A stretch of 64,000 bases of DNA, taken from the NCBI RefSeq assembly GCF_049994905.1, contig NZ_CP188258.1, forward strand, positions 1,364,001 through 1,428,000. The letters run 5' to 3'. Of the stretch, positions 17,360-26,392 are shown piece after piece; position 1 is the stretch's first letter; the number at the start of each line of letters is the position of its first letter. The stretch comes from Diaminobutyricibacter sp049994905 (GTDB lineage Bacteria; Actinomycetota; Actinomycetes; Actinomycetales; Microbacteriaceae). The notes under the pieces were generated by a model. The model searched no databases and was not told where the DNA came from. It saw only the letters and a list, made by a program, of their open reading frames with translations. The position numbers and the translations under genes are program-made.

Positions 17360-18268
17360 TTAGGGCACTTCGGCGAAGGCCCTGACCGGGAACGTGCCGA
17401 AGCCCTCGACCTTCGGCGGCACCGCCGTGAACCGGGCGCCGCGGGCGGGAACGTCGACGAGCCCGGTCAGGTGCTCGACGACGTGGATCCCGGCCGCCAG
17501 CAGGAGGCTGTGAGCCGGGCGCTTCCCACCGGACTCGGTGTCGTCGATGTTCAGCGCATCGATGCCCACCAGAGCGACGCCGGCATCCACGAGGTGCCGG
17601 GCTCCGCCCTCGGTGAGGAACGGCGAGCCGGAGGCGTAGGCCGGTGTTCCGAAATGCCGGTCCCAGCCGGTGTGCAGCAGCACAGCCGCGCCGGTGAGAT
17701 CGCGGTCGAAGAACACCGACGAGGGGATGCCCCGCTCGAGGGCGTCGGTGAGATGGAAGACCTCGGCGGGAAGACCGACGAGGGTCTCCAGCCGGAGCGA
17801 TGCCAGGTCGCCCCCATCGGAATAGCGGTGGAAGGGGCTGTCGAGGTAGGTCCCGGTGTTGCCGATCATCGTGATGACGTCCATCGCGAACTCCGTGCCC
17901 GGTGCGTACCGTCCGCGCGAGTCCTCACGTGTGAGGTGCGGCGTGATCACCGGTTCCGGCAGACCGGGGTAGGTGACCATCCCCGCCCGTACGGTGTGGC
18001 TCAGGTCGACGATCCGCGCACGTGCGGGTGGTTCCAAGAGTTCTGTGACGACGCCCCGGCTTCCCCTGTGTGGCTCTTCGACGATGGCCAGCGAGTGGAA
18101 CTCGACGCCGCCGACGAGAGCCAGCCCCAGGTGCTCGACGAGCAGGCGGGCCACGTCGCCTTCCTCGACATCCTTCGAGGGCAGGTCGAGCCGGAACCCG
18201 GTCGCTTCGAGGTTCCCTCCGTTCACGAACGAGATCGTCGCGTCGAAATGGGCGCGGTATTCGGTCAT
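17360..18268 (-). CDS. Cyclase-family hydrolase (kynurenine formamidase-like), altered metal motif
   Basis: A 302-residue protein from the ATG at 18268, preceded by GGAGAGG. Residues about 1-85 are an extra N-terminal region absent from short cyclases; residues about 90-302 are the cyclase fold starting IVDLSHTVRAGMVTYPGLP. The usual metal motif H-x-G-T-H-x-D-x-P-x-H reads N-T-G-T-Y-L-D-S-P-F-H here, so two of the histidines are replaced by Asn and Tyr while D and the last H stay. That points to a distinct subgroup with another metal set or substrate. It overlaps nothing and its start lies 1 base from the RDD gene stop (18270), so the two may share a transcript. Confidence 0.75.
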   Translation of the reverse strand: MTEYRAHFDATISFVNGGNLEATGFRLDLPSKDVEEGDVARLLVEHLGLALVGGVEFHSLAIVEEPHRGSRGVVTELLEPPARARIVDLSHTVRAGMVTYPGLPEPVITPHLTREDSRGRYAPGTEFAMDVITMIGNTGTYLDSPFHRYSDGGDLASLRLETLVGLPAEVFHLTDALERGIPSSVFFDRDLTGAAVLLHTGWDRHFGTPAYASGSPFLTEGGARHLVDAGVALVGIDALNIDDTESGGKRPAHSLLLAAGIHVVEHLTGLVDVPARGARFTAVPPKVEGFGTFPVRAFAEVP

Positions 18269-18269
18269 G

Positions 18270-19121
18270 TCACCTCTCCGGGAATCCGTGTGGCAGTGCG
18301 TCGAGAACGGGTGCCAGCCGCGCGAGGCGTTCCCGTTCGAGCGTGAGTGCGCGGAAGTCGCGCTCACGTCTCAGGGCGGCGACGCCGACGAGGAACGTCT
18401 CGGCATCGACGGGGGGCAGTGGCGACACGAAAGCGGCGGCCTCGCCGGCGAGTTCGGTACTCAGTCCTTCGCGGGCCGTGACGGTCATCCCGGGAGCCTG
18501 GTGCAGGAACTGGGCGATGCGTCGCGAGAGCCGGTCGGGAAGCCGGGCGACATCGGCGACGCCGGCCCACGCGACGAGCTGTGGCGGTATCGCGTATCCG
18601 ACGGAATCGGCGGCGGGCACGCGCTCCAGCTGGCTGTACGTGCCCGCGATGAGGTCGCCGAGGCGCTTGGAGCGGGAATTCAGCAGACCGACGAGTGCCG
18701 CCAGGCCTCCGAACGTCATGTAGATCTCGACGACGCCTGTGAGAGCCCGGATGAAGGCGTGCCGCACCGTCGTCGCGCCGCCGTCATCGCGGACGATCCG
18801 GGCGCCCACCGCGAGCTTGCCCAGGGATCGCCCGTGCGTGGCCACCTCGACGGTCATCGGCGCGATGACGAGTGAGAAGACGAGACTCACCGTGACCAGC
18901 GCAGTGCGCAACGCCTGGTCGAGTCCGCCGGCGGTGAAGAGGATCACCAGCGCGAGCGCGACGAAGAGCAGCGCGAAAGCGAGCCAGTCGAGCGCCGCCC
19001 CGGCAGCGCGGAGGATGTACGAGGTCGGCTTGACGTCGAGGGCGACGGCTTCGCCGGTGACCAGTTCGCGTTCGACACCACCGTCGACGAGGTCGATTCG
19101 CGGAGCCCCCGGTGCAGCCAT
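18270..19121 (-). CDS. RDD-family membrane protein
   Basis: A 283-residue protein from the ATG at 19121; an ATG at 19130 would add three residues. The RDD domain covers about residues 32-145: YILRAAGAALDWLAFALLFV has the R..D pair, followed by membrane segments near 40-65 and 75-95, then GRSLGKLAVGARIVRDDGG and SRSKRLGDLIAGTY. The C-terminal half (about 155-283) is soluble with no domain I recognise. It is divergent from the SpoIIM-like gene with only 17 bases between starts, the same pairing seen beside MoxR clusters in other actinobacteria (for example Rv3694c-Rv3695). Transport or membrane scaffolding are possible roles; none is proven. Confidence 0.82.
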   Translation of the reverse strand: MAAPGAPRIDLVDGGVERELVTGEAVALDVKPTSYILRAAGAALDWLAFALLFVALALVILFTAGGLDQALRTALVTVSLVFSLVIAPMTVEVATHGRSLGKLAVGARIVRDDGGATTVRHAFIRALTGVVEIYMTFGGLAALVGLLNSRSKRLGDLIAGTYSQLERVPAADSVGYAIPPQLVAWAGVADVARLPDRLSRRIAQFLHQAPGMTVTAREGLSTELAGEAAAFVSPLPPVDAETFLVGVAALRRERDFRALTLERERLARLAPVLDALPHGFPER

Positions 19122-19124
19122 GGC

Positions 19125-19130
19125 TATCAT
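19125..19130 (+). promoter_or_regulatory. Possible leaderless -10 box of the SpoIIM-like gene
   Basis: TATCAT followed by 8 bases and the ATG at 19139. It lies in the 17-base gap between the divergent RDD and SpoIIM-like starts, so the RDD promoter must overlap it or lie inside this gene. Confidence 0.4.
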
Positions 19131-19138
19131 CTAAGCAG

Positions 19139-20134
19139 ATGGACCTCGACGCATACTCCGCAGCGCACCGCGCCGAGTGGGACCGGCTTGCCGCTCTCGC
19201 CAGGCAGCGGTCGCTCAGTGGCGAGCAGGCGGACGAACTCATCGACCTCTACCAGACAGGTGCGACGCAGTTGTCTGCGATCAAGACCCAGGCCGGTTCG
19301 ACCACGCAGGGCGACCGGCTGTCCGTCGCACTCTCGATGGCGCGACTCCGTTTCACGGGGACCGGGGCGAACATCCTGTCGCAGCTGCCGCGTTTCTTCG
19401 TGCTGCAGTTGCCTGCGGCGCTGTACCGATTGCGCTGGCTCACGCTGGCCGTCGCCGTGGCGTCGCTCGTCGTCGCCGGCCTCTTCGCGTGGTGGGCCCT
19501 CGGCGACGCGCAGGTGATGGCCAATTTCGGTTCGGACGCGCAACTGAGGCAGGTCGTCGACCACCAGTTCACCGACTACTACTCGAACAATCCCGCCGCG
19601 TCGTTCGCCGGGCAGGTGTGGACGAACAACGCCTGGATCGCCGCCCAGTGCATCGCGTTCGGGATCGTCGGAGTCTACGTTCCTGTGGTGCTCCTCCAGA
19701 ACGCGCAGAACATCGGCATCTCTGCTGCTGTGCTGTTCGCCTACGGCCGTGGTGACGTGTTCTTCCTCTACATCCTTCCGCACGGCCTGCTCGAGCTGAC
19801 GAGCATCTTCGTCGCCGCGGCCGCCGGCCTCCGCATCTTCTGGGCCTGGATCGCACCCGGACCACGCACGCGCGGGCAAGCGCTCGCCGAGGACGGCCGC
19901 GCCTTGTTCACCGTCGCCGTCGGCCTGGCGCTCACCTTGTTCGTCTCCGGGCTCATCGAAGGCTTCGTGACTCCGTCGAACCTGCCGTGGCCGGTGAAGA
20001 TCGGCATCGGAGTGCTGGCGCTGGCCGCATTCCTCGTCTACATGCTCGTCGTCGGCCGCCGGGCGGTGCGGCTGGGCGCCTCGGGCGACCTCGACGACTT
20101 CGAGGCCGGCGCACGCCGCATCGTCGCCGGCTGA
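19139..20134 (+). CDS. Stage II sporulation protein M (SpoIIM/DUF95)-family membrane protein
   Basis: A 331-residue protein. Soluble N-terminus (about 1-95), then a membrane segment (RWLTLAVAVASLVVAGLFAWWAL, about 100-122), an outside loop with DHQFTDYYSNNPAASFAGQVWTNN split around Tyr-Tyr and Asn-Asn, and four more hydrophobic segments to the end. The F-A-x-x-V-x-T-N-N-x-x-V/I pattern and the LPHGLLEL block are SpoIIM hallmarks. In non-sporulating actinobacteria it accompanies MoxR/DUF58 genes; its biochemical role is unknown, likely envelope-related. ATG at 19139 is chosen because it is the only start after the TATCAT box; an in-frame start at 19112 overlaps the divergent gene. Confidence 0.83.
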   Translation: MDLDAYSAAHRAEWDRLAALARQRSLSGEQADELIDLYQTGATQLSAIKTQAGSTTQGDRLSVALSMARLRFTGTGANILSQLPRFFVLQLPAALYRLRWLTLAVAVASLVVAGLFAWWALGDAQVMANFGSDAQLRQVVDHQFTDYYSNNPAASFAGQVWTNNAWIAAQCIAFGIVGVYVPVVLLQNAQNIGISAAVLFAYGRGDVFFLYILPHGLLELTSIFVAAAAGLRIFWAWIAPGPRTRGQALAEDGRALFTVAVGLALTLFVSGLIEGFVTPSNLPWPVKIGIGVLALAAFLVYMLVVGRRAVRLGASGDLDDFEAGARRIVAG

Positions 20135-20140
20135 CCGCGA

Positions 20141-20914
20141 TCAGTTCTTGCGGGTGCCGTCGAAGATCAGCTTGAACGTCGAGCCGGCGATGATCGCGCC
20201 GACGATGGGCGCGACGATGGACAGCCAGACCTGCGCGAGCGCCGTCGGTCCGCCGTAGATCGCGGTGGCGATGGAGCGCGCCGGGTTGAATGAGCCGTTG
20301 GAGATCGGAATCGCGATCAGGGCGAGCACCGTCAGGGTGAGCCCGATGGCGATCGGTGCGAAGCCCGCGGCACCGCGTGAGCTGGTCACGCCCAGGATGA
20401 CGAAGACGAGCACGGCCGTAGCGATGATCTCGACGAGAAGCGACGACAGGAGCGGGAAGCCGCCGGGGGAGAGCTCGCCCCAGCCGGTCGAGGCGAAGCC
20501 ACCCGCCTGTGCGTCGGCGAGGAAGTCGTTCGGGCCGCCCGCAGCGATGGCGACGAGGATGGTGCTCGCCACGATTCCTCCGACGAGCTGCGCGACGATG
20601 TAGGGGGCGACGTACTTCCATGCGAAGCGCCCGGCGACCGCCAGTCCGAGGGTGACGGCCGGGTTGAAGTGGCCGCCGGAGACGGGACCGAAGGCGTAGG
20701 CGCCGGCGAGCACACTGAGGCCGAGAGCCAGGGCGACGCCGAGGAACCCGACGTTCAGTCCGCCGTCGCCACCGCTGAAGCCGGCCGCGAAGATCGCCGT
20801 TCCGATAACGCCGAAGACGAGCAGGAAGGTGCCGGCCGCCTCGGCTCCGAATCGTGCTCCGAAGGAGGGAGCGGTGACGATGGGGGGTGCCTCGGCGGCG
20901 TGAATCTCGGTCAT
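20141..20914 (-). CDS. aqpZ: Aquaporin (AqpZ-like MIP channel)
   Basis: A 257-residue membrane channel with six transmembrane segments and two NPA half-helices: GHFNPAVTLG (residues 82-90, NPA at 84-86) and NGSFNPARSI (NPA at 210-212). The second NPA is followed by Arg, the selectivity-filter arginine, and the GxxxG-rich N-terminus AEAAGTFLLVFGVIGTAIF is typical of AqpZ. It should pass water; glycerol transport is less likely since there is no wide GlpF-type NPARD motif. The first ATG of the family-like region (MTEIHAAEAP) is used. Downstream it converges with the SpoIIM-like gene, 6 bases apart. Confidence 0.92.
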   Translation of the reverse strand: MTEIHAAEAPPIVTAPSFGARFGAEAAGTFLLVFGVIGTAIFAAGFSGGDGGLNVGFLGVALALGLSVLAGAYAFGPVSGGHFNPAVTLGLAVAGRFAWKYVAPYIVAQLVGGIVASTILVAIAAGGPNDFLADAQAGGFASTGWGELSPGGFPLLSSLLVEIIATAVLVFVILGVTSSRGAAGFAPIAIGLTLTVLALIAIPISNGSFNPARSIATAIYGGPTALAQVWLSIVAPIVGAIIAGSTFKLIFDGTRKN

Positions 20915-21014
20915 GACCTGGCTTTCGGTTTCGTCTGCGATGTGCTCCGTTCGGAGCCGCTCCAGAAACCTAGTGGACGTCGCCGTCCAGCCGGGCGAGA
21001 TCACGCCGTATGTC

Positions 21015-21050
21015 GCCGTTGTGTCAGCCGTTGTGTCAGCCGTTGTGTCA
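21015..21050 (-). repeat. Three 12-bp tandem repeats carrying in-frame stop codons
   Basis: Three perfect copies of GCCGTTGTGTCA (plus strand). On the minus strand each copy begins with TGA, and since 12 is a multiple of three, the glycosyltransferase frame meets three in-frame stops in a row. The first of these (21048-21050) is its actual end. Confidence 0.9.
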
Positions 21051-22067
21051 GGAGGAGACGGCCCGACCCACCGCCGCGTCCTGGTAGACCTGCTCGAGAA
21101 CGGGTATCCACCGTTCGGGCGTGTGCTTGTTGAGCACCCAGGGGCGGGCATGCAGGCGGGCGGAGGAACCGCGGGGATCGTCCAGCGCGACCAGGGTCTG
21201 CTCGACGACGTCGGACACCGAGCCCAGCAGCACGGGCGGTGGATCGCCGCCGTCCTGAAGCGATGGCACGGGGCAGAGGACCGTTGGGCCGATGGCCATC
21301 GCCTCCAGCTCGCTGACCGCGATGATCCCGGCGGACTGACCGATCGCGACGTCTGCCGACGCGATCAGGTCGAGGAATCCGGCATGCGCGAGCCGCGGCA
21401 CCAGCTCCACCCCGAGGGCCGCGGCCGCTGCGGCCGAGGGGCCCCAGTCCAGTCCGAGCAGGCGCGTTCCGGCCGGTAGCGCCGATCGCAGCGCCTTCGC
21501 CGTCTCGAGCTGCGTCGCGACTCCTTTCGTGTCGTCCCAGCGGGAGACGAACAGCACGGTCGGTTCGCCGTGCTCCGAGCCGGGTTTCCACCCGGGCAGC
21601 GCATCCGGTTCCACGAAGGCGGGCATGTACGCGGCGTCCGCGCGCGCGGTGGTGGCCTCCTCGACGGTGTCGAGATTCGTGTAGTAGACGGCGCTGGCGC
21701 CGTCGATCGCGCGCTGGACCTGGTCGTGTGTGGCCGGGGCCTTCCAGAGGCGGCGGATGTCCGTGCCGTGCAGGTGCAGAACGTACGGCCGCCTGGGGAT
21801 GTACGGCTGCTGCAGAAGGTTCACCGCGGTCGCGTAGTGCACATGGATGACATCGCTGGCCAACGCCGTGCGCATGTGACGGAGCACGTACGGGATCTCC
21901 GCCAGCCTGCCGGCACCGCTTCCGAACCCGGTCGCCGGCCGCACGCGCTCCGGCGGTACGTATCCCCACGACAGGCCGGCTCGCGCGGCGGCGTCAACGA
22001 GCGATCGCCCGACGAAGGCGCAGTCGTTGAAGTGGGTCACCCGGGGCGCCGGGGATGCAGAGGCCAT
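21048..22067 (-). CDS. Glycosyltransferase, GT4-like (GT-B fold)
   Basis: A 339-residue soluble protein. N-terminal Rossmann half: RVTHFNDCAFVGRSLVDAA, VIHVHYATAVNLL and PYVLHLHGTDIRRLW; C-terminal half: PTVLFVSRWDDTKGVATQLE, GLDWGP, and the donor-site GIIAVSELEAMAIGPTVLCP with the E-x7-E type arrangement. These are features of GT4-family glycosyltransferases; donor and acceptor unknown. The ATG at 22067 has CAGAAT 6 bases before it and no ribosome site, so it may be leaderless. It stands between aquaporin and the MoxR operon and probably serves a surface glycan. Its stop lies in a 12-bp tandem repeat. Confidence 0.82.
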   Translation of the reverse strand: MASASPAPRVTHFNDCAFVGRSLVDAAARAGLSWGYVPPERVRPATGFGSGAGRLAEIPYVLRHMRTALASDVIHVHYATAVNLLQQPYIPRRPYVLHLHGTDIRRLWKAPATHDQVQRAIDGASAVYYTNLDTVEEATTARADAAYMPAFVEPDALPGWKPGSEHGEPTVLFVSRWDDTKGVATQLETAKALRSALPAGTRLLGLDWGPSAAAAAALGVELVPRLAHAGFLDLIASADVAIGQSAGIIAVSELEAMAIGPTVLCPVPSLQDGGDPPPVLLGSVSDVVEQTLVALDDPRGSSARLHARPWVLNKHTPERWIPVLEQVYQDAAVGRAVSS

Positions 22068-22117
22068 CCCGCAATTCTGCCATCGACCCCGGGTGCGCCC
22101 GTCCGCGGGACGTGCGG

Positions 22118-23449
22118 TCAGAGCCGGCCGGCCGCCTTGAGAGCCAGGTAGTGGTCGCTGAGCGCAGGCGGCAGGTCGGCGGGTGCGCCCGTCACGACGT
22201 CGGCGCCGAGGCGGCGGATGGCGGCCGCGATACGAGCGATGTCGAGCAGGGCGCGTTCGGCGGCGGCAGCGCGGTACACCTCGGCCCGGTCGGCGCGCGC
22301 CCGTGTGGCACGAAGCGCTTCCGGGTCGGTGACGGATGCGACGACCACCGTGTGCTTGCGGGTGAGCTGCGGCAGCACCGACAGGAGCCCGTGCGACGCC
22401 CCTGGTGCGTCGATCGACGTGAGGAGCACGACGAGCGCGCGCTGGCTGGTGACCGACGACACCTGCCCCGGCACGGCGGTCCAGTCCATCTCGATCAGCT
22501 CTGGCTCGATTCCCGCCATCATGTCGACGGTGCGCGCGAGCAGCTCCGGCCCGCTCACACCCTGGACCCGGCCGCGCACGCGGCGGTCGTATGCCAGCAC
22601 GTCGACACGGTCGCCGGCGCGCGTTGCGAGCGCCTCCAGCAGCAGCGCCGATTCGTACGCGGTGTCGATGCGGGGTTCGTCGTCGACCCTCGCCGCGGCA
22701 GTGCGCCCGGTGTCGATCAGGATGATGACCCGGCGGTCGCGCTCGGGTCGCCACGTTCGCACCATCACCCGCTGGCCCGCACCACCCGACGGATCGTGCC
22801 GCCGCGCCGTGGCACGCCAGTCGATCGAACGCACATCGTCGCCGCGCACGTATTCCCTGAGGGAGTCGAATTCGGTGCCCTGGCCGCGCAGCATCACGCT
22901 GGTCATGCCGTCGAGCTCGTGCAGCCTGGCGAGCCGGGAGGGCAGGTGCTTTCGTGCGTTGAACGCGGGCAGCACACGGATGCGGCCCGGAGCGGCGAGC
23001 GTCGCCTGGCGCGCCCACAGGTGCAGCGGCCCCCATGCGCGCACGGTCACCTGTTCGACCCGCCGTTCACCGCGCCGCACCGGCACCAGGGTCGTGGTGA
23101 TTCTCCTGCGTTCGCCGGGAGGGATGCTCACGCGGCTGCGGGTGGTGCGTGCGCCCGCCGACGGCTCCCAGGCATCGCGGACGACACCCCGCAGCATCCG
23201 CCCACCGGTGTTCGTGAGGTAGAGCTCGCTGAGGGCGTCTGCGCCCATCCTGACCCGGCCGGGCACCCGGCGTTCGATCGCGATGCGACGGGGCGACGCG
23301 GCCAGGGCCAGGTCGACCACCCCCACCACGACGGCGAATGCGAGCCATCCCGCGAGGATGAGCAGGGCTGTGCCGCCGTCGGCGCCGAACAGCACCAGGG
23401 GAATGGCGCCGAGCGCGATCAGCGCGACGAAACGGCCGGAGACGGTCAC
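22118..23449 (-). CDS. DUF58-domain protein of the MoxR cluster
   Basis: A 443-residue protein from GTG 23449, 8 bases after the MoxR stop. Two membrane segments near the N-terminus (about 5-50), then a beta-rich part (TVSGRFVALIALGAIPLVLF onward) and the DUF58 signature EFDSLREYVRGDDVRSIDWRATAR, split here at about residues 207-232. After it comes a von Willebrand A-like region beginning RRVIILIDTGRT (a D-x-(G/S)-x type metal site, incomplete). By family it partners MoxR AAA+ ATPases, probably in assembling or maturing envelope proteins. It is the last gene of the minus-strand operon 27648 to 22118. Confidence 0.88.
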   Translation of the reverse strand: MTVSGRFVALIALGAIPLVLFGADGGTALLILAGWLAFAVVVGVVDLALAASPRRIAIERRVPGRVRMGADALSELYLTNTGGRMLRGVVRDAWEPSAGARTTRSRVSIPPGERRRITTTLVPVRRGERRVEQVTVRAWGPLHLWARQATLAAPGRIRVLPAFNARKHLPSRLARLHELDGMTSVMLRGQGTEFDSLREYVRGDDVRSIDWRATARRHDPSGGAGQRVMVRTWRPERDRRVIILIDTGRTAAARVDDEPRIDTAYESALLLEALATRAGDRVDVLAYDRRVRGRVQGVSGPELLARTVDMMAGIEPELIEMDWTAVPGQVSSVTSQRALVVLLTSIDAPGASHGLLSVLPQLTRKHTVVVASVTDPEALRATRARADRAEVYRAAAAERALLDIARIAAAIRRLGADVVTGAPADLPPALSDHYLALKAAGRL

Positions 23450-23457
23450 AGGGCGCT

Positions 23458-24461
<1,004 letters not shown>

Positions 24462-24465
<4 letters not shown>

Positions 24466-25742
24466 AGGTCCATTCTTCCGGTCGGGCGGTCGTTTGCGGG
24501 AGTGACAGCGCTGAGCGTGGCCGATTCGAGGCGGGCGAGCCGGTCGGAGAGCGAGACGAGCTGTGCGTCCGTGCGTGGCTGCGCATCCACCAGCAGGTCG
24601 CGCACTGTGCCGCGATCGGTCCCGGTCAGCGCGGCCACGGTGTCGCACACCTCGGCGACGGATGCCGTCGACGGCAGGCCGACCGTCGCACCGAGCCGGC
24701 CGATCGCGCCGATCCGGAGACTGTCGAGCGCACGCAGACGCGCGGACGACCGCTGGTAGAGGCGCGCCCGCCCCTCCATCGTCTCTCCGCTGCGCACGAC
24801 GACCGGGAGGTTCTCGACGACGAGCGGGCCGAACCGGCGTCCCCGCCAGACGGCGGCGGCGATGAAGGCGACGATGAGGAGAAGAACGAGCGGGGTGACC
24901 CACCCCGGGGTGAGCGCGTTGAGGTCGGGCGCTCCGCTCGGCGCGACGTCCCTGAAGGTCGGCAGGTACCAGACGAGCGAGCGGTGCTCGCCGAGAAGGT
25001 TGAGCGCGAGCGCGGCGTTCCCTGCGCGCACGATCCCTTCGTTCTCGAGGATGCTCGGCGAACCGACGAGGTGGATGGTCGCGCCGTTCGCCGCGTTGCT
25101 GACGAAGGCGAACCCGCCGTCGCCCGTGGGGAAGCATCCGGTCGACCCGGCCCCTGTCCCGCCGGCGGAGATCCGCAACGTCGGGGATTTCGCCGTCGGC
25201 TCCGCCGTCTCCGCCCGGTTCGCGGCGGGGATGTCGCAGGAGGCGGTGAGGGTACCGGTGCGGGATGCCGCACCGCCGTTGTGGACGTCAGGGGCCAGCG
25301 ACTGGAGCGCCGCGAACCCGGGGTCGACCACGACCAGGGTCGAGGCGTGCGTCTGGAGTTCCGTGAACCGGTTCTCGTCGAGGTAGCCCTGGGGGTCGTA
25401 GACGAGGATGGTGCCGTCGCCGGGTGCGAGGTCGCGCACCTGAGCGAGAGAGGAGGCGGTCGTCACGTCGACGCCCTGTTGACGCAGGACCTCGACGAGT
25501 GCCTTCGCTCCGGCGGGAGCAGGATTGGCAGCGTCGAGCGGGATTCCGGCGCCGACGCGGCCTCCGGTCGCCAGGAAGCCGATCCCTGCGATCAGTACCG
25601 CGATGATCCCGACCACGATCCAGCCGACGCTTCGGCGTGCGACCTGCCGCGGCGACGACGAGAGCGCTGGGGCGTCGCCCGTCGGGTCGGCGAAGGCCGG
25701 GTCGTCCACTGCTGTCGACGGTGAGGGGTCGGTGATCGTCAT
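24462..25742 (-). CDS. DUF4350-domain membrane protein
   Basis: A 426-residue protein. A membrane segment (about 38-58, VGWIVVGIIAVLIAGIGFLA) is followed by an extracytoplasmic region with NPAPAGAKALVEVLRQQGVDV and TILVYDPQGYLDENRFTELQ, the DUF4350 (GATase-like) fold, then a second membrane segment (about 280-300, WVTPLVLLLIVAFIAAAVW) and a cytosolic tail. It overlaps both neighbours by 4 bases (ATGA at 25739-25742 and 24462-24465), so it is translationally coupled to DUF4129 and MoxR. Role inferred only from the cluster: a membrane part of the MoxR system. Confidence 0.85.
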
Positions 25743-26392
25743 CCGGCGTTCACCCGCTCCGACGGCTCCGCCAGGGCCCCCGGTCGTGCCGCCTGCAGGG
25801 CGGTGTCGAGCGCGACGAGCTCGCCGTACTGGTCAGGAGAGGCCGACCGTCCGAGATAGCGCACGCCGTCGAAGGTGCGCGCAGCGTTCATCAGGCGCTG
25901 ACGTTCGGCGGCCACGGCGGTCGCGGCCCGAGCGGCGAAATCGTTCGCGGTCGTGCCCGGCGTCAGCATCACGATCGTCCGCTCATCGAGGGACTGGGCG
26001 ATGGCGCGGAACCGCTCTTCGACCGCAAGGGTCCAGTCGCCGGCCCGCGCGGCACGCTCGGCCGAGTCGCGCAGTGTCGCCGCATCCCTGGTGTCCTGTG
26101 CGCCGAAGAGTGCGTCGGTCCTGAGCCCGCTCCGGCGATTGATGCGGGGGAGGCCGAAGACGACGAAAGCGATCACGAGCAGCGCGACGGCCAGCACGAG
26201 GATCACGATGAGGAGCACTCCGCTGAAGGTGCCGCTCCCAGCGGAGAACAGCGACGACAGCCAGTCCTGCACCGCCTTCGACGCCAGGTCGAACCAGGTC
26301 GGTTTCGCCGCCTGGTACTCGGGCTTCGCCAGTTCCTGGACGAGCCAGTCGTGCGCCTGCGGTGCGTCGGGGTCGACGGGGATGGACGTCAT
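25739..26392 (-). CDS. DUF4129-domain protein
   Basis: A 217-residue protein with one membrane segment (about 63-90, SGVLLIVILVLAVALLVIAFVVFG) and a cytosolic C-terminal DUF4129 region with AGDWTLAVEERFRAIAQSLDERTIV and GTTANDFAARAA. The REW/ERFRAI-x-x-x-L-x-x-R pattern is the family's mark; it has a transglutaminase-associated ancestry in other bacteria, but here no catalytic triad is present. It starts at ATG 26392, overlapping the upstream stop by 4 bases. Confidence 0.85.
   Translation of the reverse strand: MTSIPVDPDAPQAHDWLVQELAKPEYQAAKPTWFDLASKAVQDWLSSLFSAGSGTFSGVLLIVILVLAVALLVIAFVVFGLPRINRRSGLRTDALFGAQDTRDAATLRDSAERAARAGDWTLAVEERFRAIAQSLDERTIVMLTPGTTANDFAARAATAVAAERQRLMNAARTFDGVRYLGRSASPDQYGELVALDTALQAARPGALAEPSERVNAG

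Noticed and set aside
19122..19134. Leaderless -10 box (TTAGAT) for the RDD gene
   Set aside because: Only three of six positions match and the last base rule for TANNNT fails; left unassigned.
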